A stretch of 64,000 bases of DNA from 34-65-8 sp964516135 (GTDB lineage Bacteria; Pseudomonadota; Alphaproteobacteria; Sphingomonadales; Sphingomonadaceae), in NCBI GenBank assembly GCA_964516135.1, contig CAZEWN010000008.1, positions 1 to 64,000 on the forward strand, written 5' to 3'. Position numbers and translations under genes: made by a program. Shown here in pieces: positions 54,130 through 61,826 of this stretch (positions within the stretch are counted from its first letter, which is position 1; the number at the start of each line of letters is the position of its first letter). A model generated the notes under the pieces. The model was not told the origin of the DNA. It did not search any database and was given only the letters and a program-made list of their open reading frames with translations.

Positions 54130-57100
54130 ATGCAGCTGATCCGGACCCTCGCCTTGCTAGTCGCGCTGGTCATGGCCGCGGGCGCGATGCTGCTGTCGGA
54201 TACCGGTATGGCTGCGGAGAAGGAGGTCGCGGTCGCGCGCGATTATACGCGCGTGACGGCCGGTCCGGCCCCGGCTCAGCAGACGCTCGAAGAAATGATG
54301 GCGAAGTCCGACGGGTGCTATTCGTGCCACGTCCAGACCGATGCGCCGACCATGCACGAAAGCCCGGCCGTGCGGCTGGGCTGCGCCGACTGCCATGGCG
54401 GCGACGCCAGTGTGCGCGGCGATAGCTCACTCGAACATGATGATCCGCTCTATGTCGCGGCACGCGACCGGGCGCATGTCCTGCCCAAATACCCGGACAG
54501 CTGGCACTGGCCCAGTTCGGCCAATCCCAAGCGGACCTACACCCTGCTCAACCGGGAAGCACCCGAGTTCGTCCGCTTCGTTAACCCGAGCGATTATCGC
54601 GTCGCGCGCGAGGCATGCGGGGCATGCCATATGCCGGTGATCGAGGCGGGCGAACGCTCCCTGATGGCGACCGGGGCAATGCTGTGGGGCGGCGCGGCCT
54701 ACAACAACGGCATCGTTCCGTTCAAAAACTATGTGTTCGGAGAGGCTTACACGCGCGATGGCAAGCCGGCCAAGATCGTCAGCCCCGGCGCGCCGCACGG
54801 CACGCTGACCGACCGGCAGAAGGCGCGCGGCGCGCTGGCCGAGCTCTATCCGCTGCCCGCCTGGCAGGTCATCCCGCCGGGCGACGTGTTCCGCGTGTTC
54901 GAGCGCGGCGGGCGCAACATCAATACCCAGTTCCCGGAGATTGGCCTGCCCAACCCCACGGGGCTGATCCAGCGGCTGGAGGAACCGGGACGACCCGATC
55001 TCAAACAGTCGAACCGCGGCATGGGCACGGGCCTGCGCGTCGCGATCCCGGTGCTTAACATCCACAAGACCCGTCTCAACGACCCTTTCATGTGGTTCAT
55101 GGGCACCAACGACCAACCGGGCGACTATCGTCATTCGGGCTGTGCGGCATGCCACGTGGTCTATGCCAACGACCGCGAACCGCGCCATTCGCTCACCTGG
55201 GCGCAATACGGCCGCGACGGTCAGACCGCGACCCTCGACCCGACGATCGCGAACAAGCTGGAGCCGGAGAACGACGACGGGCACGGGGCGGTAAAACAGC
55301 CCGGCGCCCAGCACAACGAAGGACCGATGAAGGAGAAGGGCCACCCCGTCCGCCACGCCTTCACCCGCTCGATCCCGACCGCGCAGTGCATGAACTGCCA
55401 CATGCACCAGCCGAACATCTTCCTGAATTCCTACCTCGGCTACACCATGTGGGATTACGAGGCGGATGCCCCGCACATGTGGCCGACCGAGCAGAAGTAT
55501 CCCACGGCAGCCGAGGCCTTTGCGATCCTCGATCGCAACCCGGAAGCGGCGGCGGTGCGCGGCAAGTGGGGCGATCTCGACTTCCTCCGCAACGTCTACG
55601 ACCTGAACCCGAGCCTTCGCGATACGCAGTTCGCCGATTACCACGGCCACGGGTGGAATTTCCGCGGCGTGTTCAAGCGCGACCGCGAGGGCAACCTGCT
55701 CGACGCCTATAACCGCATCGTCGATCCCAACGATCCGGAAAAGTGGCGCAAGAAGGACGAAGGCAAATGGGTCGCGCCGGGCACCAACCCGGGCAAGGCG
55801 GTCCACCTGATGGACATTCATGCAGAAAAAGGCATGCAGTGCGCCGACTGCCACTTCGCGCAAGACAGCCACGGCAATGGCCTGATCTATGGCGAAGTCG
55901 CCAACGCTATCGAAATCGGCTGCAAGGACTGCCACGGCACGGCGGACGCCTATCCCACGCTGATGACCAGCGGCCCCGCCGCCCCGCCGCGCGGCACGAA
56001 CCTGGCGCTGCTGCGCAACCCCGACGGCCAGCGGCGGTTCGAATGGGTGCCAGGCCTCGAGGGTCGGCGAGAGCTGATTCAACGCTCGATCGTGGACCCC
56101 AGCCTCGAATGGCGGGTCAGCCTTGCGAAGGACAGCGTCGATCCGGGTCTGCCCGATTGCGTGCTGGAGGAAAGCACGACCAACCTGCCGTGCTTCAACG
56201 CCAAGTCCGCCCGCGCCAAGCTGATGAGCAACACCGGTGCCGAAACCGGAATGTTCGAATTCGGCCCTGGCGTCGCGCCTGATGAACGCGCGCACAAGGA
56301 CCCGGAGATGGCGTGCTTCACCTGCCATCTGTCGTGGACCACCTCGTGCGGCGGTTGCCACCTGCCGATCGAAGCCAACTGGAAGACCAAGTTGCATCAT
56401 TTCGACGGGGAGGAGACGCGCAATTTCGCGACCTACAACCCGCAGGTCGCGCGCGACGAGATGTTCCAGCTGGGCAAGCACCAGACGACCAAGGGCAACC
56501 AGGTCGCCCCGATCCGTTCGACCAGCGCGCTGGTACTGTCGTCGACCAACATCAACCGCGAGCGGATCTACATCCAGCAGCCGCCGGTGTCCTCGATCGG
56601 GTTCAGTTCGCAGGCCTTCGCCCCGCACTTCCCGCACACCGTGCGGCTAACCGAGACCAAGACCTGTTCCGATTGCCACCTGTCGGCAGCCGATGACAAC
56701 AACGCGATCATGGCGCAGCTGCTGTTGCTGGGGACCAATTTCGTAAACTTCGTGGGATTCAACGCCTGGACGGGCGAGGACGGCGGCTTTTCCGCCACCC
56801 GCGTGACCGAATGGGACGAACCGCAGGCGGTGATGGGCTCCTACCTCCACCGCTATGCCTATCCCGATTACTACCGCGATTTCGTCGATGGGCGCGGCCG
56901 CGAGCTGGGCAACTGGGTGCGCGGGCAGACCTTCGATGGCGACCTCAGCGGCGAAACCCGGCCGCTGGAGGAATTCGCCAGCGTGCATGAGGGGACGCCA
57001 GGCCGCGTCGGCTGCCTGCAACTGCGCGGCGAATATATGTACGTGGCCGAGGGGCGCGGCGGTTTTCGTGTCTACGATGTCGCCTCAATCGCCAATAAGG

Positions 57101-58179
57101 GGGTGTCCGAACGGATCATCACCGCGCCTTTCAGCGCGCTCGGGCAGGATACCCACGTGCCCAGTCGCAACGCCACCTGCATGGCGCTGCCGACCAACCA
57201 GCCGATTAATCCGCTACGGAATACGCCTGAGATGCGCGACATGAACCAGGAGCAGCCGTTCCTGCCGATCTACAGCTATGCCGCCGTGACCGATGCCGAG
57301 GAAGGGCTGATCCTGGTCAACGTCAACACGATGGCGGACGGCGAGTTTCGCAACAACAAGCTCAGCCGCGCGGTGACCTGGAACGAGGGCGGCGTGCTGG
57401 CGGGTGCGCGGCATATCCACCTGGCGGGCGAGATCGCCTATATCACCGCGGATCGCGGGCTGGTGGTCGTCGACCTGTCCGATCCGCTCAATCCGCAACT
57501 GGCGGCGGTGCGCGAGCTCACCGATGCGCGCGCTTCGGCGATCCAGTTCCGTTACCTGTGGGTCACCGATGCGGACGGGGTAAAGCTGTTCGACGTGACG
57601 CAGCTCCGCAATCCCGTCCCGCTGCCCCACGCCACCGTGCCGCTGGCCGATGCGCGCAAGCTCCATATCGCGCGCACCTACGCCTACGTCGCCGCCAAGG
57701 GCGAGGGGCTGGTGATCCTCGACGTGACCCGGCCCGAGGCGCCGCGTGTCTACCAGAAGGTCACGCTCGACGGCACGTTGACCGATGCGGAGGACGTGAT
57801 CGTGGGTTCGACCAACGCCTCGCTGTTCGCTTATGTCGCCGACGGGGTGAACGGGTTGAAGGTGCTTCAGCTCACCAGCCCTGACAGCCAGCGCAACCTC
57901 TATGGCTTCAGCCCCGCGCCCCGGCCCGAATTGATCGCCTGGGCGAAGACGAGGGGTGCGGCGCTGTCGCTCTCGCGTGGGCTGGAGCGCGACCGGGGCG
58001 TGGACGAGACCGGCGGCCAGATGGCGGTTTTCGGTCGGCTCGGCTCGCGCCCGTTCACGCGCGCCGAGATGGAGCGGCTGTTCCTGACCAGCGGCGGCGT
58101 GCCGTGGAAGGTGAACGACGAGGTGGACATGACCGCGTGGATCGGCGGGCGCAGCCGGCCCGAGGGAATGGGCAACTGA
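54130..58179 (+). CDS. Decaheme c-type cytochrome with C-terminal LVIVD beta-propeller repeats
   Basis: Giant exported cytochrome, 1349 residues, signal peptide to ~28 (GMAAE). Ten CxxCH motifs: CYSCH (63), CADCH (85), CGACH (163), CAACH, CMNCH, CADCH, CKDCH, CFTCH, CGGCH and CSDCH, spread over residues ~60-860. The last ~350 residues lack hemes and contain LVIVD-type repeats (YMYVAEGRGGFRVYDVA, AYITADRGLVVVDLSDP, RYLWVTDADGVKLFDVT, TYAYVAAKGEGLVILDV, FAYVADGVNGLKVLQL), probably a propeller for binding to a surface or partner. Extra cysteines (LPDCVL, LPCFN, GCLQL, ATCMAL) may form disulfides. Together with the barrel gene upstream this suggests an outer-membrane or surface electron carrier. 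Confidence 0.9.
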   Translation: MQLIRTLALLVALVMAAGAMLLSDTGMAAEKEVAVARDYTRVTAGPAPAQQTLEEMMAKSDGCYSCHVQTDAPTMHESPAVRLGCADCHGGDASVRGDSSLEHDDPLYVAARDRAHVLPKYPDSWHWPSSANPKRTYTLLNREAPEFVRFVNPSDYRVAREACGACHMPVIEAGERSLMATGAMLWGGAAYNNGIVPFKNYVFGEAYTRDGKPAKIVSPGAPHGTLTDRQKARGALAELYPLPAWQVIPPGDVFRVFERGGRNINTQFPEIGLPNPTGLIQRLEEPGRPDLKQSNRGMGTGLRVAIPVLNIHKTRLNDPFMWFMGTNDQPGDYRHSGCAACHVVYANDREPRHSLTWAQYGRDGQTATLDPTIANKLEPENDDGHGAVKQPGAQHNEGPMKEKGHPVRHAFTRSIPTAQCMNCHMHQPNIFLNSYLGYTMWDYEADAPHMWPTEQKYPTAAEAFAILDRNPEAAAVRGKWGDLDFLRNVYDLNPSLRDTQFADYHGHGWNFRGVFKRDREGNLLDAYNRIVDPNDPEKWRKKDEGKWVAPGTNPGKAVHLMDIHAEKGMQCADCHFAQDSHGNGLIYGEVANAIEIGCKDCHGTADAYPTLMTSGPAAPPRGTNLALLRNPDGQRRFEWVPGLEGRRELIQRSIVDPSLEWRVSLAKDSVDPGLPDCVLEESTTNLPCFNAKSARAKLMSNTGAETGMFEFGPGVAPDERAHKDPEMACFTCHLSWTTSCGGCHLPIEANWKTKLHHFDGEETRNFATYNPQVARDEMFQLGKHQTTKGNQVAPIRSTSALVLSSTNINRERIYIQQPPVSSIGFSSQAFAPHFPHTVRLTETKTCSDCHLSAADDNNAIMAQLLLLGTNFVNFVGFNAWTGEDGGFSATRVTEWDEPQAVMGSYLHRYAYPDYYRDFVDGRGRELGNWVRGQTFDGDLSGETRPLEEFASVHEGTPGRVGCLQLRGEYMYVAEGRGGFRVYDVASIANKGVSERIITAPFSALGQDTHVPSRNATCMALPTNQPINPLRNTPEMRDMNQEQPFLPIYSYAAVTDAEEGLILVNVNTMADGEFRNNKLSRAVTWNEGGVLAGARHIHLAGEIAYITADRGLVVVDLSDPLNPQLAAVRELTDARASAIQFRYLWVTDADGVKLFDVTQLRNPVPLPHATVPLADARKLHIARTYAYVAAKGEGLVILDVTRPEAPRVYQKVTLDGTLTDAEDVIVGSTNASLFAYVADGVNGLKVLQLTSPDSQRNLYGFSPAPRPELIAWAKTRGAALSLSRGLERDRGVDETGGQMAVFGRLGSRPFTRAEMERLFLTSGGVPWKVNDEVDMTAWIGGRSRPEGMGN

Positions 58180-58180
58180 T

Positions 58181-58316
58181 CCTCCCCGGAACGGGAAGGG
58201 GGACCGTGACGCGCAGCGGCGTGGTGGAGGGGGATCGCCGCCCGCGTTGGCGCTTGGCGAGTCCGCTCTGTCATCCGATGCCGGCGCATCGGCTGCCACC
58301 TCCCCGTACGGGGGGC
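58181..58316. repeat. Intergenic hairpin-rich repeat between convergent operons
   Basis: The gap between the decaheme gene and the phosphodiesterase gene holds an inverted pair: CCTCCCCGGAACGGGAAGG at the left and CCACCTCCCCGTACGGGG at the right, plus a hairpin at 58275-58292 (arms CCGATGC/GCATCGG) and a perfect palindrome CCCCGTACGGGG at 58302-58313. This resembles a common sphingomonad/alphaproteobacterial intergenic repeat. It may serve as a bidirectional terminator for the two converging operons. Confidence 0.75.
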
Positions 58317-59165
58317 TTATCCCCGCTCGGCGAACATCTCGCGCATCATCGGTTGCAGATGGGAGCCGTAGTAGGCGAGCACGTCCCAGTCATTGGTCCG
58401 CTCGTAATGCGTTACCAGCGTGTCGCCGTCCCAGCGGTGGAGGGCATAGCCGGCCGGTTCGGTGGTGATCAACGCGCGGTTGTCGGGGTGGGCGACATCC
58501 ACCGCCCGCAGATCCAGCGACACGAGCGGCGCGACCGACGGCGTAACCGACAATGGCACCCCGCGAAAGGTGGTGGCGATCGGACGGTGGAGGTGGCCGC
58601 AATGGATTGCGAGGATCTGACCGTGCCCGGCGATCGCTGCGGCGAAATTCGTGATCCAGCTTTCGTCCGGGGCCGGGTCCATCCAATCGACGCCGGAAAC
58701 GACCGGCGGATGGTGCATGAAGATCAGCGTGGGCGTGTCCGGCTGCGCGTCCAATTGTGCGCGCAGCCAGTCGCGCCGCCGCGCGCAGAATGCCCCGCCG
58801 TGGCGACCGGGCTCAAAGCTGTCGAGCATCAGGACCCGCAGGCCATCATGCTCCAGCGCATAATGGATGAACCCATCCTCGCTTGGCGTATTGGGAAAGG
58901 CGGCGAGCAGCCCCTCGCGGCTGTCGTGGTTGCCGGGGATCGCGTGGACGGGGAACGGGCACTGCGCCAGCAATTCGGCGGTCTTGACGAAACTGTCGTG
59001 ATCGCCGTGATCGGTGAGGTCGCCGGTGAGCACCAGCATGTCGATCGGATTGGGGCTGGCGAGCAGCCGCGCCAGCGTGTGGCGAAACCTGATCCGGTTC
59101 AACTCCTCCGGCCGCGCGTCAGGGTCGAAGCCGATGTGGATATCGGTCATCTGCGCGATCAGCAT
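58317..59165 (-). CDS. CpdA-like class III cyclic-nucleotide phosphodiesterase (calcineurin-like)
   Basis: Binuclear metallophosphoesterase of 282 residues. All ligand motifs are present: MTDIHIG (D-x-H), LTGDLTDHG, PGNHDSR, FMHHPPVV and CGHLHRP. Length and motif spacing match CpdA, which hydrolyses cAMP to AMP in the cytoplasm; other small phosphodiesters remain possible. It lies 20 bases after the FHA-decaheme gene on the same strand, and the cNMP-binding oxidoreductase heads that operon, while a cyclase heads the opposite one. This context supports cAMP as substrate. GGGGTGGGG precedes the start. Confidence 0.85.
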   Translation of the reverse strand: MLIAQMTDIHIGFDPDARPEELNRIRFRHTLARLLASPNPIDMLVLTGDLTDHGDHDSFVKTAELLAQCPFPVHAIPGNHDSREGLLAAFPNTPSEDGFIHYALEHDGLRVLMLDSFEPGRHGGAFCARRRDWLRAQLDAQPDTPTLIFMHHPPVVSGVDWMDPAPDESWITNFAAAIAGHGQILAIHCGHLHRPIATTFRGVPLSVTPSVAPLVSLDLRAVDVAHPDNRALITTEPAGYALHRWDGDTLVTHYERTNDWDVLAYYGSHLQPMMREMFAERG

Positions 59166-59185
59166 GGCCCCACCCCCTGCGGTCC

Positions 59186-60946
59186 CTAACCGGTTTTCCG
59201 GCTCACGATCGCGACCCGCTTGCGATCCGGATCAGGGTGCCCGTCGGGCAGGCGTCCCTTCTTCGGATGATAGGAATGGCACATCGCGCAGCTTGAGGGA
59301 ACCTCGGCGCGGCGCGCATTCTCGCCCAGATGGCAGTCGCGGCACACCGCGATGCCGGGCAGCAGCAGATCCTGCGCCGTGTCGGACGTGTCCGCCGCGT
59401 GGCAGGTCGTACAGTCTTCCTGATCGTGCGCCTTGTGATCGAACCAACCGTTGAGCAGGTACTGGCTGCGTAAGTGGACCGGCATCACGTCAGCCCGGCC
59501 ATTGGCTACCACTGGATAGTGGCATTCGCCGCATACCCCATCGCGAGAGAGCGCCTGATTGACACCCACGAGCGCGGGTTGCGGGCGGCCGAATTCCTGG
59601 AAATACACCCCGCCCTCGCCGAACTGGCCGGGACGCCTGCGATTGGTGGTGATCGGGCGGCGCGGGGCGCGGTCCATGGCGGCGAGATCGGCGCGCAACT
59701 GCTCGACATCGCCATGGCGCAGCGTGCGAAAAGTGCTGCCTACCTTGTCATAGACGAGGCTGTGGCACGCCTCGCAGTCTTCCTCCATGTCGACCGGCAG
59801 GAAGCCCGAACGATCCGCGGTTGGGGTGTGGCAATCGGCGCAGACCAGCGCCTCGCCATAGCCCTCCTTCGCTCCCAAATTGCCAGCCATGCGCGCGACG
59901 CCCCCCCGCATGTCGAGATGCAGGTCATGGGGAAAACGCAGCCCGTGCTGCTCGACCGGCGTGGCCGCCAGCGAGATGCGGCGCGTCGCGTCGCTGCCCA
60001 GCGTGGGGTGGTAGATCGCCTTGAACTGCGGGTGCGCGGTGCCAAAATCAGCCGCGTTGGCGAGCGTGGTATCGGTCAGCCGGGTGTCGAGCGCGTCGTG
60101 GCAATCGGCGCAGAACTGCTGCGGGGTCGCGGGCATGCGCCCCGCGCCTTCGTGCTCGGTATGGCAGGTGGTGCAGGAACCCGGTCCTTCCTTGCCGAAA
60201 GCATCCGCCACGGCCCACAATACCCGGTCCATCCCCGACATCGGCCCGCGCCCGGCGACCTGGCGGTCGATGTCGGCATGATCGCCCAGTTCCTCGTGGC
60301 AGGTGAGGCAGGTCTCGTCGCGAACCGATTCGAACGGCTTCGCATGGCAGGCCTCGCAATTGTCCTCCAGCCCATGGTGGGCAAGGCTCAATGCGCCGGT
60401 GCTCCAGCTCGCATCCATGCGAGTGGCGCCAGGCCGGTCGTAATCGGGCACGGCAGGCGCGCGGGTGAGGTTTGACCAAACCGGCACGGCGAGGAACGCG
60501 AGCAGGATCGCGGCGAGCCCGATCCACGCCATCGCCCGCTTGCCCGGCATGGCGCTGGCAAGCGCAAAGCCGCGCACCGCTTCGCCAGCACCTTCGACCT
60601 CCCGCACCTGGCGCACGGTCAGCGTTGCGGGCCCCGCCCCGTCCTGCGTCACGGTCAGGCGATAGGATCCGAACGACAGCTCGTGCCCGTCACGCGGGTC
60701 GAAGGTCGCCTCGGTCGTGGTCCGTCCATCGTAGATGAAGCCCAGCGTGCCCACGGCCATTGCGCGCAGCCGCCCATCGCCGGAAGGTTCGATTCGCGCG
60801 TGGCGCTGCTCCACGGCAAGGTCCGGCAGGTGGAGGTCGTTGTCGGTCGCGCGCCCGATTGTCAGCGTGGTGCCCGCGACGGAGCGCTCGCGCACGATTT
60901 CGCGCCCGTCGGCGGTCAGGTCGATGGTGCGGATCAGGAAGGCCAT
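59186..60946 (-). CDS. FHA-domain, membrane-anchored decaheme cytochrome c
   Basis: A 586-residue fusion. Residues ~1-112 are an FHA-like domain (LTIGRATDNDLHLPDLAVEQ, then RHARIE; the usual Ser before the RH is Glu here), predicted cytoplasmic. One membrane helix lies at ~137-160 (AWIGLAAILLAFLAVPVW). The periplasmic part has ten CxxCH: CEACH, CLTCH, CTTCH, CADCH, CADCH, CEACH, CGECH, CTTCH, CRDCH and CAMCH, with additional His residues for bis-His ligation. It would accept electrons from the adjacent cytochrome b and pass them across the periplasm. Start at 60946, 10 bases after the cytochrome b stop. Confidence 0.87.
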   Translation of the reverse strand: MAFLIRTIDLTADGREIVRERSVAGTTLTIGRATDNDLHLPDLAVEQRHARIEPSGDGRLRAMAVGTLGFIYDGRTTTEATFDPRDGHELSFGSYRLTVTQDGAGPATLTVRQVREVEGAGEAVRGFALASAMPGKRAMAWIGLAAILLAFLAVPVWSNLTRAPAVPDYDRPGATRMDASWSTGALSLAHHGLEDNCEACHAKPFESVRDETCLTCHEELGDHADIDRQVAGRGPMSGMDRVLWAVADAFGKEGPGSCTTCHTEHEGAGRMPATPQQFCADCHDALDTRLTDTTLANAADFGTAHPQFKAIYHPTLGSDATRRISLAATPVEQHGLRFPHDLHLDMRGGVARMAGNLGAKEGYGEALVCADCHTPTADRSGFLPVDMEEDCEACHSLVYDKVGSTFRTLRHGDVEQLRADLAAMDRAPRRPITTNRRRPGQFGEGGVYFQEFGRPQPALVGVNQALSRDGVCGECHYPVVANGRADVMPVHLRSQYLLNGWFDHKAHDQEDCTTCHAADTSDTAQDLLLPGIAVCRDCHLGENARRAEVPSSCAMCHSYHPKKGRLPDGHPDPDRKRVAIVSRKTG

Positions 60947-60956
60947 CGCGCGCGCC

Positions 60957-61826
60957 TCACCAGTAATAGAAAACGCTGACAACGTGCGCGGTGAGCGCGG
61001 CCAGCAGCGCGATGGTCATGGGCACGTGCAGGTAAAGCCAAACCTCCAGCCGGGCGCGAATCTTCATGTGGCGGCGAATCTGGTCGAGCTGGCTTTTGCG
61101 ACGCCCAAGCAGTGTGCGGACTTTGTCCTCCGCCTCGTCGGGTACCATGCCGATGCCGAACTGGTTGAGCGCGCGAGTGGTCTTGCAGCGTGGATAGCGG
61201 CCGGTCAGCCGCGCAACCACGCCCGCACCGAAGACATCCTCCTCCAGCGCGGCGATGACCAGATCTGCCCGTGCCCGCTCCGAAGGCTGGGCGGCGGCAT
61301 CCAGCTGGCGGTCGGTCCCTTCCAGCGCCTCGACCATCTGCGCGCGGGTCATCTCGCGCGCATTATTGCTCAGGCTGACGGGTAGGACGGAATAGGCAAC
61401 CACGCCGTAGATGCCCGACGCGATCACCACCATCATCAGCGCCCAGGCGAGCGTATGGACATTCCAGCCAAGCTGAAACCCGGTGTGGAGCGTGCCGATC
61501 ACGATCAGCGACAGCCCGAGGTAAACGTGAGCGCTGGTCCATGCCTTCAGGCTCCAGCGACCCGCGCTCATTCGGCGTTTCCTGACCCCAAGCAGCGCGA
61601 GCCACACGATCAGGAGCAGCCCGATCGTGCCCACGGAATAGCCATACCATGTGCCGCCGTTGTGGCGCGGCTCGACGTCGACCAGGAAATAGGCCGCGAT
61701 GCTGGCGACGCACAGCGCGGTCGCGATCTTGGCCCAACGCATTCGGCGGTGGACCAGGAACCCTTCATGATCGGTGTCGCGCCGCTTGTCGTGGAACGCA
61801 AAGTCGCTGCTGCTCACCGTAGCCAT
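60957..61826 (-). CDS. Membrane cytochrome b-like subunit
   Basis: A 289-residue inner-membrane protein with about five helices: AKIATALCVASIAAYFLV, TIGLLLIVWLALLGV, AHVYLGLSLIVIGTLHTGF, LAWALMMVVIASGIYGVVAY and VWLYLHVPMTIALLAALTAHV. Histidines inside the third helix (AHVYLG, LHTG), after it (NVHTL) and in the last (LHVP, TAHVV) fit ligation of two b hemes. A soluble loop of ~100 residues lies between helices four and five. The start at 61826 overlaps the ferredoxin stop by one base; the frame remains open upstream only as antisense-type frame through that gene. Likely role: electron transfer from the Fe-S protein or quinol to the periplasmic decaheme. Confidence 0.82.
   Translation of the reverse strand: MATVSSSDFAFHDKRRDTDHEGFLVHRRMRWAKIATALCVASIAAYFLVDVEPRHNGGTWYGYSVGTIGLLLIVWLALLGVRKRRMSAGRWSLKAWTSAHVYLGLSLIVIGTLHTGFQLGWNVHTLAWALMMVVIASGIYGVVAYSVLPVSLSNNAREMTRAQMVEALEGTDRQLDAAAQPSERARADLVIAALEEDVFGAGVVARLTGRYPRCKTTRALNQFGIGMVPDEAEDKVRTLLGRRKSQLDQIRRHMKIRARLEVWLYLHVPMTIALLAALTAHVVSVFYYW

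Noticed and set aside
54427..56637. 736-codon minus-strand open frame opposite the decaheme cytochrome
   Set aside because: Antisense shadow; the plus strand encodes regularly placed CxxCH motifs and a signal peptide.
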